From assembly GCA_904420465.1 (NCBI GenBank), contig CAJFVL010000013.1, positions 1 through 33,539 on the forward strand: 33,539 bases of DNA. The letters run 5' to 3'. Shown in pieces: positions 23,924 to 31,412 of the stretch (position 1 is the stretch's first letter; each line of letters opens with the position of its first letter). The position numbers and the translations under genes were made by a program. Below the pieces are notes generated by a model. The model worked only from the letters and a program-made list of their open reading frames with translations. It searched no databases and was not told where the DNA came from. The stretch comes from an uncultured Clostridium sp. (lineage in GTDB: Bacteria; Bacillota; Clostridia; Oscillospirales; Oscillospiraceae).

Positions 23924-24253
23924 ATGAAAACAGAGGGAAACAATACCTTTCAGGCGGTCTACCGCCTCACGGGGCAGATCCCTTACGGCCGGGTGACCAC
24001 CTACGGGCAGATTGCCCGGCTGATCGGCAACCCCCGCCTGTCCCGCATCGTGGGCTGCGCCCTCAACGCCGCCCCGGAGGGCCTGCCCTGCCACCGGGTG
24101 GTCAACCGGCAGGGGGGACTGAGCGGCGCCTTTCTGCCCCTGGGCCGGGACAGCCAGCGGCTGCTGCTGGAGCTGGAGGGGGTGCCCTTCCGCCCCGACG
24201 GCACCGTGGACCTGGAAGCATGTATGTGGTACGGACCGGAGGACCGGGAATAA
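23924..24253 (+). CDS. Small MGMT-family DNA alkyltransferase-like protein
   Basis: The 109-residue protein is just the C-terminal DNA-binding and active-site domain of O6-methylguanine methyltransferases. The PCHRVV motif keeps the acceptor cysteine and is preceded by VGCALNAAPEG (the Asn hinge) and GRVTTYGQIARLIGNPRLSRIVG (helix-turn-helix with the Arg finger region). Alkyltransferase-like proteins of this size usually replace the Cys with Trp or Ala and only flag lesions. The Cys here means that true suicide repair is possible. It lacks the N-terminal ribonuclease-H-like domain of Ogt/Ada. GGAGG lies upstream of ATG 23924. It has its own promoter and a shared terminator with coaBC. Confidence 0.88.
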   Translation: MKTEGNNTFQAVYRLTGQIPYGRVTTYGQIARLIGNPRLSRIVGCALNAAPEGLPCHRVVNRQGGLSGAFLPLGRDSQRLLLELEGVPFRPDGTVDLEACMWYGPEDRE

Positions 24254-24261
24254 AACATAAG

Positions 24262-24294
24262 CCGCCCCCCAGCTTGTTCCAAGCCAGGGGGCGG
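24262..24294. terminator. Shared terminator between the convergent MGMT-like and coaBC genes
   Basis: CCGCCCCC (24262-24269) pairs with GGGGGCGG (24287-24294) across a 17-base loop, with short T-containing stretches on both sides. It lies in the short gap between two convergent genes. Confidence 0.7.
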
Positions 24295-24300
24295 TGTGCT

Positions 24301-25497
24301 TTACTGTCCGGCCAGGGCCAGCGCCCGGTCCAGAATGCGGCCGGCGGCCTCCTCCTTGGACATGAGGGGCAGCTCCTCCGTGTCCCCGGCGGTGATGAGG
24401 GTGAGCACATTGGTGTCGGTGCCGAAGCCGGCCCCCTCCACCTTCAGGTTGTTGGCGCAGATCATGTCCACGCGCTTTTTCTCCAGCTTGGCACGGCTGT
24501 TCTCTACCATGTCCCGGGTCTCCATGGAGAAGCCGCAGATGACCTGCCCCGGACGGCGGTGCTCCCCCAGGTACTTCAAGATGTCCTGGGTGCGCTTGAG
24601 GGGAATGGACAGGTCTCCGTCCTTCTTCTTCATCTTGTCGTCGGCGTACTGGGCGGGGGTGTAGTCGGCCACGGCTGCCGCCTTGAAGATGAGGTCGGCG
24701 GCTTCGCACCGGGCGGCCACCGCCTCAAACATGTCCTGGGCGGATACCACCGGCACCACCTCCACAAAGGGGGGCGGCTCCAGGGCGGTGGGGCCGGAGA
24801 TCAGGGTGACCCGGGCCCCCCGCAGCATGGCCAGGCGGGCCAGGGCGTAGCCCATCTTGCCCGTGGAGTGGTTGGTGAGGAAGCGCACCGGGTCCAGAGA
24901 TTCCTGGGTGGGTCCGGCGGTGACCAGAACCTGCTTCCCGGCCAGATCATGGGGCAGGGCGATGGTCCGCAGAACGTGCTGGACCAGCAGGTCAGGCTCG
25001 GGCAGCTTGCCCGGCCCCACCGCTCCGCAGGCCAGCCGGCCGGAGGCGGGGGCGATGACCTCCCAGCCGTAGCGGCTAAGTAGGTCCAGGTTGTCCCGGG
25101 TCACCGGGTTTTCGTACATGTTGGTGTTCATGGCCGGGGCGATCAGCTTGGGGCAGGTGCAGGCCAGCACCGTGGTGGTCAGCATGTCGTCGGCCAGACC
25201 GTGGGCCAGCTTGGCGCACACATTGGCGGTGGCCGGGGCGATGAGCACCAGGTCGGTGCGGTCGGCCAGGGCGATGTGCTCCACCTGGTGGCTGAAATTG
25301 CGGTCAAAGGTGTCCACCATCACCCGGCGTCCGGTGAGCTGTTCAAAGGTCAGGGGGGCGATGAACCGGGTGGCGTGGTCGGTCATCACCACCTCCACGT
25401 TGGCGTGGAGCTTGACCAGGGCGGAGGCCAGATAAGCGGCCTTGTAGGCGGCGATGCCGCCGGTGATCCCCAGCAGAATGGTTTTTCCCTTGAGCAT
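24301..25497 (-). CDS. coaBC: Bifunctional phosphopantothenoylcysteine synthetase/decarboxylase
   Basis: CoaBC joins cysteine to 4'-phosphopantothenate and decarboxylates the product to 4'-phosphopantetheine, two steps of CoA synthesis. The flavin-binding CoaC half (about 1-180) has GITGGIAAYKA, the active-site His in SHQVEHIAL (His74), the PAMNTNMY clamp (121-128) and GRLACG (153-158). The CoaB half (from about 186) has LVTAGPTQESLDPVRFLTN, NHSTGKMG and the KMKKKDG loop. At 398 residues it is full length. The start at 25497 has GAGGAGG upstream; longer frames run into the promoter. It is a single-gene unit. The presence of a CoA pyrophosphatase elsewhere in the window is suggestive but not linked. 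Confidence 0.97.
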   Translation of the reverse strand: MLKGKTILLGITGGIAAYKAAYLASALVKLHANVEVVMTDHATRFIAPLTFEQLTGRRVMVDTFDRNFSHQVEHIALADRTDLVLIAPATANVCAKLAHGLADDMLTTTVLACTCPKLIAPAMNTNMYENPVTRDNLDLLSRYGWEVIAPASGRLACGAVGPGKLPEPDLLVQHVLRTIALPHDLAGKQVLVTAGPTQESLDPVRFLTNHSTGKMGYALARLAMLRGARVTLISGPTALEPPPFVEVVPVVSAQDMFEAVAARCEAADLIFKAAAVADYTPAQYADDKMKKKDGDLSIPLKRTQDILKYLGEHRRPGQVICGFSMETRDMVENSRAKLEKKRVDMICANNLKVEGAGFGTDTNVLTLITAGDTEELPLMSKEEAAGRILDRALALAGQ

Positions 25498-25543
25498 GGA
25501 GCTTCCTCCTCTTAATATGGCGGGATGCGGTGCTGATTTTTCC

Positions 25544-25572
25544 ATTATACCTGGTTTTGCCTGCGGTGTAAA
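25544..25572 (-). promoter_or_regulatory. Promoter of coaBC
   Basis: On the minus strand TTTACA (25572-25567), a 17-bp spacer and TATAAT (25549-25544) stand about 47 bases before the start codon. Confidence 0.85.
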
Positions 25573-25578
25573 GCGCGC

Positions 25579-25622
25579 GGCCGGAGGAATGGCCGAAGCC
25601 GGCCGGAGGAATGGCCGAAGCC
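25579..25622. repeat. Exact 22-bp tandem duplication
   Basis: The 22-bp unit GGCCGGAGGAATGGCCGAAG plus CC occurs twice in perfect tandem (25579-25600 and 25601-25622), followed by a partial GGC. It lies just upstream of the coaBC -35 box, between two divergent promoters. It could be slippage or a duplicated operator. Confidence 0.9.
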
Positions 25623-25666
25623 GGCACGCCAAAAGGGAGAAAGTTTGACTTTTTCGGCGGGAATAC

Positions 25667-25695
25667 TTGACAGGGGAAAGTGGAGCGTCTATAAT
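25667..25695 (+). promoter_or_regulatory. Consensus promoter of the desulfoferrodoxin gene
   Basis: A perfect TTGACA (25667-25672), a 17-bp spacer and a perfect TATAAT (25690-25695) stand 36 bases before the start, predicting strong expression. Confidence 0.93.
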
Positions 25696-25731
25696 AAAGA
25701 AAAAGATTCAATAATGAGAGGAGTTATTATT

Positions 25732-26100
25732 ATGAAGTTCTATCGCTGTGACCACTGCGGCAACATTATCACATTTGTCCACTCCGCCGGCGTGCCCGTG
25801 ATGTGCTGCGGCCAGAAGATGACTGAGCTGGTCCCCGGCACAGTGGACGCCGCCCAGGAGAAGCATGTCCCCGTGGTGGAGGTCAAGGGGAATGTGGTCC
25901 ATGTGAAGGTGGGTGCTGTGGCCCACCCCATGCTGGAGGAGCACTCCATCCAGTGGATCGCACTGGAGACCAGCCAGGGCAGCCAGATCAAGTATCTCAA
26001 GCCCGGTGAGCAGCCCGAGGCTGTCTTTGCGCTGGCCGAGGGGGAGCAGGTGGTAGCCGCCTACGAGTACTGCAACCTCCACGGACTTTGGAAGGCCTGA
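25732..26100 (+). CDS. dfx: Desulfoferrodoxin (superoxide reductase)
   Basis: Superoxide reductase turns superoxide into hydrogen peroxide without releasing oxygen, a standard defence in anaerobes. The 122-residue protein has both iron centres: a rubredoxin-like FeCys4 site (Cys6, Cys9, Cys25, Cys26) and the catalytic Fe(His)4Cys site (His45, His65, His71, Cys114 in CNLHG, His117). That makes it the two-centre desulfoferrodoxin class rather than the one-centre neelaredoxin. Residue Glu43 in QEKH corresponds to the conserved Glu-Lys-His loop over the active site. GAGAGGAG lies upstream of ATG 25732. It is a single-gene unit with its own promoter and terminator; an electron donor is not encoded nearby. 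Confidence 0.97.
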   Translation: MKFYRCDHCGNIITFVHSAGVPVMCCGQKMTELVPGTVDAAQEKHVPVVEVKGNVVHVKVGAVAHPMLEEHSIQWIALETSQGSQIKYLKPGEQPEAVFALAEGEQVVAAYEYCNLHGLWKA

Positions 26101-26114
26101 TGCGGATTTGACGG

Positions 26115-26150
26115 ATTGTCCCGGCCCGGACAGGGCCGGGACAATTTTTT
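26115..26150 (+). terminator. Intrinsic terminator of the desulfoferrodoxin gene
   Basis: ATTGTCCCGGCCC pairs with GGGCCGGGACAAT around a GGACA-type loop and runs into TTTTTT. Confidence 0.95.
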
Positions 26151-26246
26151 GTTGAAATCGCCCGGAAAAAATTTTGCCGGGGGAGAGGAAAACCGCCGCA
26201 GATTTCGTATATTTATAGTAGCTGATGAAAGAGGGGGGAAGTGCCT

Positions 26247-27251
26247 GTGACGCTGCGGGAAGAGACTCAGCGGAGGGAGAAGGCTTTTTTGTCGGCCTAC
26301 GCCTGCCGGGCCGAGCAGTCGAGAGGAAGGGCGCGGCAGGAGGAGGAGTGCTCTGTCCGCACCTGCTTTCAGCGGGATGTGGACCGGATCGTCTACTCCA
26401 AGGCTTTCCGGCGGCTCAAGCACAAGACCCAGGTGTTTCTCCAGCCCGAGGGGGACCACTACCGCACCCGGATGACCCACACCCTGGAGGTCACCCGAAT
26501 TGCCCGGACCATTTCCCGGGCCCTGTCCCTCAATGAGGACCTGACCGAGGCCGTCGCTCTGGGCCACGATTTGGGACATACTCCCTTTGGACACGCCGGG
26601 GAGCGGGCGCTGAATGAGCTGATGCCCGGCGGTTTTGCCCATTACAGGCAGTCGGTGCGGGTGGTGGACCGGCTGGAAAAAAACGGCGAGGGGCTGAACC
26701 TGACCTGGGAGGTGCGCAACGGCATCCTGTGCCACACCAGGGGGGAACCCGCCGCCACGCTGGAGGGGCAGGTGGTCCGTCTGGCCGACCACATCGCCTA
26801 CATCAACCACGATATTGAGGACGCGCTGCGGGGAGGCATCATCTACCCCATGGATATCCCCTTGGCGATCTCCTCGGTGCTGGGCTTTACCCACGGCGCC
26901 CGCATTGACGCTCTGGTGCGGGACGCCATCCAGGCCAGCCAGGGACAGTCCTCCATCCGCCAGTCCCCGCCGGTGGAGGAGGCCATGCTGGCCCTGAAGG
27001 ATTTTATGTTTGACAGCGTCTATACCAACCCTCTGGCCAAAGGGGAGGAGGGCAAGGCCCAGGACATGCTGAGGATGCTCTTTGCTTACTACCAGAAAAA
27101 CCCGGACGAGCTGCCCGCTGACTTCCAGGCCATCCGGGCGGAGGAAGGTGTGGAGCGGGCCGTGTGCGACTATATCGCCGGCATGACCGACCCCTTCGCG
27201 GTGGAGCAGTTCCAGAGGCTGTTCATCCCCAAGGGCTGGACGGTGAAATAA
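26247..27251 (+). CDS. dgt: dGTPase-like HD-domain triphosphohydrolase
   Basis: The 334-residue protein is an HD-superfamily deoxynucleoside triphosphohydrolase, which cuts dNTPs to the nucleoside and tripolyphosphate. The metal ligands are present: RMTHTLEVTRIAR (His78), GHDLGHTPFGHAGE (His107, Asp108, His111) and a distal Asp in RLADHIAYINHD. The N-terminal SRGRARQEEE then RDVDRIVYSKAFRRLKHKTQVF block is the family hallmark. GTG 26247 is chosen because GAGGGGGG lies 8 bases before it and family members begin at this point; GTG 26241 is too close to that site. Its place ahead of dnaG and rpoD is the conserved clostridial arrangement, linking dNTP control to replication priming. Confidence 0.93.
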   Translation: MTLREETQRREKAFLSAYACRAEQSRGRARQEEECSVRTCFQRDVDRIVYSKAFRRLKHKTQVFLQPEGDHYRTRMTHTLEVTRIARTISRALSLNEDLTEAVALGHDLGHTPFGHAGERALNELMPGGFAHYRQSVRVVDRLEKNGEGLNLTWEVRNGILCHTRGEPAATLEGQVVRLADHIAYINHDIEDALRGGIIYPMDIPLAISSVLGFTHGARIDALVRDAIQASQGQSSIRQSPPVEEAMLALKDFMFDSVYTNPLAKGEEGKAQDMLRMLFAYYQKNPDELPADFQAIRAEEGVERAVCDYIAGMTDPFAVEQFQRLFIPKGWTVK

Positions 27252-27348
27252 GGACTCAAAAGTGCCCGGCTGGGGCAAAAGCGGATAATATAGCTGAAAA
27301 ACGGCTAAAAATAGGGTGCCGCAGTGATAAAGGAGAGGAGGGAGCAGA

Positions 27349-29112
27349 TTGCCCATTCCCCAACAATTTCTGGACGAGCTGGTGTCCCGCACCGATCTGG
27401 TGGATCTGGTGTCGGAATCGGTCCGTCTGACGAAGAAGGGGAACAGCTACTGGGGCTGCTGCCCCTTCCACAGTGAAAAAACCCCATCCTTTCATGTGGT
27501 GCCTGACCGGCAGATCTACAAGTGCTTCGGCTGCGGAAAGGGCGGGGGGGCCATCAACTTCATCATGGAGCTTGAGAACCTCTCCTTTCGGGAGGCGGTG
27601 GAGGTCCTGGCCAAGCGGGCGGGGATGGAGGTCCCGGACAGCGGCGGGCCCGATGCCGGGATGCGGGCCCGGCGGGAGAAGCTGCTGGAGCTTAACCGGC
27701 AGGCCGCACGGGCCTTTCACCAGTGGCTCTGGCAGCCGGAGGGAGCGCGGGGGCTGGACTATCTTCAGCGGCGAGGGCTTTCCAAGGGGACCCTCACCCG
27801 GTTTGGCCTCGGCTATGCTCCCGACGGATGGGACAACCTGATCCGGGCCATGGCCGGACAGGGCTATGACAAGCGGGACCTGCTGGACGCGGGTCTGGCG
27901 GTGAACAACAAGGACGGCCGCATCTATGACCGGTTCCGCAGCCGGGTGATCTTTCCCATCATTGACGTGCGGGGCAGCGTCATCGGCTTTGGCGGGAGGG
28001 TGATGGACAACTCCACCCCCAAATATCTCAATTCCCCCGACACCCCGGTCTATAACAAGAGCCGCAACCTGTTCGCTTTGAACATTGCCAAAAAATCCAA
28101 GGCGGGCCGGGTCATTCTGACGGAGGGGTATATGGACACCATCTCCCTCCACCAGGCGGGCTTTGACAGCGCGGTGGCCTCGCTGGGCACCGCCCTCACC
28201 CCGGAGCACGCCCAGCTCCTCTCCCGGTACTTTAAAGAGGCCATCATCTCCTATGACGGAGATGGGGCCGGCGTGGCTGCCGCCCAGCGGGCCATTCCCC
28301 TGCTGGAGCGGGCGGGGCTGAAGGTGCGGGTGCTTCAGGTTGCCGGAGCCAAGGACCCGGATGAGTTCATCAAGGCCTACGGCAGGGAGGCCTTTGCACG
28401 GCTGCTGGATCAGAGCGAGAATCAGGTGGACTACCGACTGGAACAGCTGCGCCGGAGGTACGATTTGGCAGATGACGGGCAGAGGATCGCCTTTCTTCAG
28501 GAGGCGGCACAGCTGGTGGCCTCCCTGTCCAGCGCGGTGGAGCGGGAGATCTACGGCGGCCACGCCGCCCAGACCGCCGGCGTCACCCCGGAGGCCATGG
28601 CCCAGGAGGTAGGGCGGGCCCTTCGAGCCCGTCTGCGAAAGGAGAAAAAGCAGCAGGAGCGCCGGGACCTGACCCCGGCCAGCCAGCTTCAGCCCCAGCA
28701 GCGGGGCCTGCGTTACGAGAACATCCGCTCGGCCCGGGCGGAGGAGGGGCTGGTCCGGCTGCTGCTGCTGGACCCGGAGCTTCTGTCCGACATGAAGGGG
28801 ATCACCGGGGCGGAGTTCTCCTCTCCGGTGCTGGGAAAGGCCTTTGACCTGCTGGCGGAGCGGGCACGGGAAGGCCGTCCCGTCCACCTGGCCGCTTTGG
28901 CGGGTGATCTGACGGGGGAGGAGATGAACCATCTGGCCCAGGTGGCCGCCCGGCCCGAGTCGGTGGCGCAGGCCGGCCAGTCCATCCCTGATTACATATC
29001 CCTCATCCGCGGGGAAGCCCTGCTCCGCCGGGGCGGCGGAGAGGACGCGCAGCTGCTGGCCGTCCAGAAAAGATTACAAGAGAAGAGAGCATATTTGGAG
29101 GAAAAGCCATGA
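27349..29112 (+). CDS. dnaG: DNA primase
   Basis: DnaG makes RNA primers at the replication fork. The 587-residue protein has the N-terminal zinc ribbon (Cys38, His41, Cys59, Cys62 in [15 protein letters not shown] and [10 protein letters not shown]), the catalytic core with the TOPRIM domain (LTEGYMDTI with Glu259, and SYDGDGAG) and a C-terminal helicase-binding domain. The start is TTG 27349, with AGGAGGGAG about 7 bases upstream; no ATG fits the conserved N-terminus. Its stop overlaps the rpoD start (ATGA). It belongs to the dgt-dnaG-rpoD macromolecular synthesis operon. Confidence 0.97.
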   Translation: MPIPQQFLDELVSRTDLVDLVSESVRLTKKGNSYWGCCPFHSEKTPSFHVVPDRQIYKCFGCGKGGGAINFIMELENLSFREAVEVLAKRAGMEVPDSGGPDAGMRARREKLLELNRQAARAFHQWLWQPEGARGLDYLQRRGLSKGTLTRFGLGYAPDGWDNLIRAMAGQGYDKRDLLDAGLAVNNKDGRIYDRFRSRVIFPIIDVRGSVIGFGGRVMDNSTPKYLNSPDTPVYNKSRNLFALNIAKKSKAGRVILTEGYMDTISLHQAGFDSAVASLGTALTPEHAQLLSRYFKEAIISYDGDGAGVAAAQRAIPLLERAGLKVRVLQVAGAKDPDEFIKAYGREAFARLLDQSENQVDYRLEQLRRRYDLADDGQRIAFLQEAAQLVASLSSAVEREIYGGHAAQTAGVTPEAMAQEVGRALRARLRKEKKQQERRDLTPASQLQPQQRGLRYENIRSARAEEGLVRLLLLDPELLSDMKGITGAEFSSPVLGKAFDLLAERAREGRPVHLAALAGDLTGEEMNHLAQVAARPESVAQAGQSIPDYISLIRGEALLRRGGGEDAQLLAVQKRLQEKRAYLEEKP

Positions 29113-30488
29113 GCACGAAGAAGAAAGATGAAATGATACTGGAACCCGCCCCCGAGACCTCGGAAAAGATTGCTGCGGCGGCGCCGGAGGCTGAGACAGA
29201 GGCCGCCCGTCCTGCCCGGGAAGGGGAGAAGGGACCCGATATCCAGAGCCGCATGGAGGCCGGCAAGGCGGAAATTATCAAGATTTTGGGGAACACGCCA
29301 GGGGCAGAAAAGCTGACCGCCCTCATTGAGCGCGGCAAGAAAAAGGGGAACCTGTCGGCCAGCGAGCTGTTGGACGTGCTGGAGGATATGGACCTGGGCG
29401 CCGAGCAGATGGACAGGATCTACGACACCCTGGAGAACCTGGGGATTGACACGGTGGGAGAGGACTATATCCCTGACCTGCCTGATGACGCCGAGCCCCC
29501 CTTGGAGGCCATGGAGGAGCTGTCGGAGGAGGAGATCGTGGATCCCAACTCCATGGTGGACGCCTTCGGCACTGACGACCCGGTGCGGATGTACCTGAAG
29601 GAGATCGGCAAGGTAAACCTGCTCACCTCCGAGGAGGAGATCGAGCTGGCCCAGGACATGTCCGCCGGAGCGGCGGCCACGGAGCAGCTGGAGGAGCTGG
29701 AGAAGTCGGGGGAGGAGATCCCGGCGGAAACCCGGGCCGAGCTGAACAAGGCTATCAAGAAGGGCGAGCGGGCCAAGCAGCGGCTGGCCGAGGCCAACCT
29801 GCGCCTGGTAGTGTCCATCGCCAAACGGTATGTGGGCCGGGGCATGCAGTTCCTGGATCTGATCCAGGAGGGCAACTTAGGGCTGATCAAGGCGGTGGAG
29901 AAGTTCGACTACACCAAGGGCTACAAGTTCTCCACCTACGCTACCTGGTGGATTCGCCAGGCCATCACCCGGGCCATCGCCGATCAGGCCCGCACCATCC
30001 GTATCCCGGTCCACATGGTGGAGACCATCAACAAGGTCATCCGGGTGTCCCGCCAGCTCCTCCAGGAGCTGGGCCACGACCCCACCCCCGAGGAGATCGC
30101 CGAGGAGATGTCCATGCCGGTGGAGCGGGTGCGGGAGATTTTGAAGATCGCCCAGGAGCCCGTCTCCCTGGAGACCCCCATCGGCGAGGAGGAGGACAGC
30201 CACCTGGGGGACTTTATCCCCGATGAGGACGCCTCCGAGCCCGCCGAGGCCGCCTCCTTCACCCTGCTGAAGGAGCAGCTTATCGAGGTGCTGTCCACCC
30301 TGACCCCCCGGGAGGAGAAGGTGCTCAAGCTGCGCTTCGGCATCGAGGACGGCCGCACCCGCACCCTGGAGGAGGTGGGCAAGGAGTTTAACGTCACCCG
30401 GGAGCGCATCCGCCAGATCGAGGCCAAGGCATTGAGAAAACTGCGCCACCCCAGCCGGAGCAAGAAGCTGAAGGACTTTTTGAATTGA
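29109..30488 (+). CDS. rpoD: Primary sigma factor RpoD/SigA
   Basis: This is the housekeeping sigma factor. Its 459 residues comprise a variable acidic N-terminus (1-60), region 1.1 (about 60-125), region 1.2 ([17 protein letters not shown]), region 2 with the core-binding and -10 helices ([37 protein letters not shown]), region 3 and region 4.2 ([20 protein letters not shown]). The non-conserved stretch between 1.2 and 2.1 is short, as in Firmicutes. ATG 29109 overlaps the dnaG stop. The last 46 bases of the gene, coding for the basic tail [14 protein letters not shown], are repeated exactly 200 bp downstream. Confidence 0.97.
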   Translation: MSTKKKDEMILEPAPETSEKIAAAAPEAETEAARPAREGEKGPDIQSRMEAGKAEIIKILGNTPGAEKLTALIERGKKKGNLSASELLDVLEDMDLGAEQMDRIYDTLENLGIDTVGEDYIPDLPDDAEPPLEAMEELSEEEIVDPNSMVDAFGTDDPVRMYLKEIGKVNLLTSEEEIELAQDMSAGAAATEQLEELEKSGEEIPAETRAELNKAIKKGERAKQRLAEANLRLVVSIAKRYVGRGMQFLDLIQEGNLGLIKAVEKFDYTKGYKFSTYATWWIRQAITRAIADQARTIRIPVHMVETINKVIRVSRQLLQELGHDPTPEEIAEEMSMPVERVREILKIAQEPVSLETPIGEEEDSHLGDFIPDEDASEPAEAASFTLLKEQLIEVLSTLTPREEKVLKLRFGIEDGRTRTLEEVGKEFNVTRERIRQIEAKALRKLRHPSRSKKLKDFLN

Positions 30489-30688
30489 CAGAGGAACGGA
30501 TACGTTCCCTGACGCGGGGCGCAGTTTTCGGGGCCCCCGCGGGAGCCCAGCGGAGCGGGTCCCGTGGGGAGAGCCGGAGCGGCGGAAGGAGCGAGCCTTC
30601 GCCGCTGGCGGAGGCGAGGGATCTGGAGCTTGTGACGGCGACGCGCCACCCCAGCCGGAGCAAGAAGCTGAAGGACTTTTTGAACTGA
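30443..30688. repeat. Duplicated 3' end of rpoD around a GC-rich insert
   Basis: The last 46 bases of rpoD (30443-30488) recur at 30643-30688, exactly 200 bp on, with one T-to-C change in the final Asn codon and the TGA stop retained. The 154 bases between include hairpins GGAACGGATACGTTCC and GGCGGAAGG/CCTTCGCC. A 67-codon frame, starting at a TTG that overlaps the rpoD stop, runs through the insert and ends in the same [14 protein letters not shown] tail. I do not call it a gene because it lacks its own start signals. No terminator lies between the copies. Confidence 0.95.
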
Positions 30689-30724
30689 GGCGGTCTGTCT
30701 TGTTTGTCGGGAGCGGACCGAAGG

Positions 30725-30776
30725 AAAACAGGAGTGCACGGCAGTCTGCCATGCACTCCTGTTTTGTTTATTTTTT
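30725..30776 (+). terminator. Terminator of the dgt-dnaG-rpoD operon
   Basis: AAAACAGGAGTGCA (30725-30738) pairs with TGCACTCCTGTTTT (30752-30765), with a small inner hairpin, then GTTTATTTTTT. It lies after the duplicated rpoD tail, so the duplication is within the operon transcript. Confidence 0.92.
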
Positions 30777-30874
30777 AGGGAGAGCTTCTTCTAATTTTTT
30801 GAAAGGAACCGTATTTTATAGTAAATTTTATCTTTTTGGCACCTTGGCGATAGATCAGGCAGGTCCATTCGATT

Positions 30875-31066
30875 TCATGCAAGAAAAACACATTGATGAA
30901 TGGAAGATCGGGAAACTCCATGTTTCTTTGCAAGTGTATCGAATACAGCATGAGAGAGGATATGATCTTCGGCTATCAGTTCTAAGATATCACCCAAATA
31001 TTGAAAGCCCAAATATTTGGGCGTCAATCCATAGGACCAAAGAAGGTTTTCTGTCGATTTTTTCAT
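30875..31066 (-). pseudogene. Spo0A C-terminal-domain-like regulator, probably frameshifted
   Basis: The 63-residue frame aligns with the DNA-binding effector domain of Spo0A, the master sporulation regulator. TENLLWSYGLTPKYLGFQYL corresponds to the 'GVPAHIKGYQYL' region, then LGDILELIAEDHILSH and LAKKHGVSRSSIH match the helix before and at the recognition helix. It stops abruptly inside that helix (IHQCVFLA). Removing one base from the A5 run at 30884-30888 would let the frame continue as LHEIEWTCLIYRQGAKK to a stop at 30775-30777, giving about 97 residues, the normal domain size. There is no receiver domain. AAGGGAG lies upstream of the start. The DNA is AT-rich, unlike its neighbours. The identification is by eye and moderate. 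Confidence 0.55.
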
Positions 31067-31110
31067 ACAAAGCCGCTCCCTTAATCATCTTTGACATAAG
31101 AGGGGTCCTT

Positions 31111-31356
31111 ATGAGATTGTATCAGTATCAAGGGAGAAGCAACCTGGCCGGCCGGAGGATTCAGCAGGCCAGGGAGGAGGCGGGACTCTCCCAGGAGCAA
31201 CTGGCCGCCAGGATGCAGCTGCTGGGAATCGAGCTGGGCCAGAACGCGGTCAGCCGCATCGAGCGGGGGCTGCGGGTGGTTCCCGATTTTGAACTGAAAT
31301 GGTTTGCGGTCTGCTTTCGAAAGCCAGTGGAGTGGTTTCTGGCAGAGGAAGGCTGA
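31111..31356 (+). CDS. Xre/Cro-CI family helix-turn-helix regulator
   Basis: The 81-residue protein is a stand-alone HTH domain: LAGRRIQQAREEAGLSQEQL, ARMQLLGIELGQNAVSRIER and a C-terminal block (LRVVPDFELKWFAVCFRKPVEWFL) typical of the Cro/CI family. ATG 31111 is set by GAGGGG a few bases upstream. A longer open frame reaches back to 30700, but it crosses the operon terminator and the AT-rich segment with no family match, so it is rejected. It is divergent from the Spo0A-C-like gene with 44 bases between them, which suggests, without proof, that one controls the other. Confidence 0.8.
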   Translation: MRLYQYQGRSNLAGRRIQQAREEAGLSQEQLAARMQLLGIELGQNAVSRIERGLRVVPDFELKWFAVCFRKPVEWFLAEEG

Positions 31357-31361
31357 AACAG

Positions 31362-31390
31362 GCCCCGCGGCGCCAAAGGCGCCGCGGGGC
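31362..31390. terminator. GC-rich hairpin between the convergent Xre and buk genes
   Basis: GCCCCGCGGCGCC, an AAA loop and the perfect complement form a 13-bp stem. T tracts are weak on both sides, so termination efficiency is uncertain. Confidence 0.65.
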
Positions 31391-31412
31391 GTGCGCTGTC
31401 TGCGGGGAAGGG

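Noticed and set aside
30700-31110. N-terminal extension of the Xre regulator back to 30700
   Set aside because: It would pass through the operon terminator and an AT-rich segment that codes better on the other strand, and the Xre domain has its own ribosome binding site at 31111.
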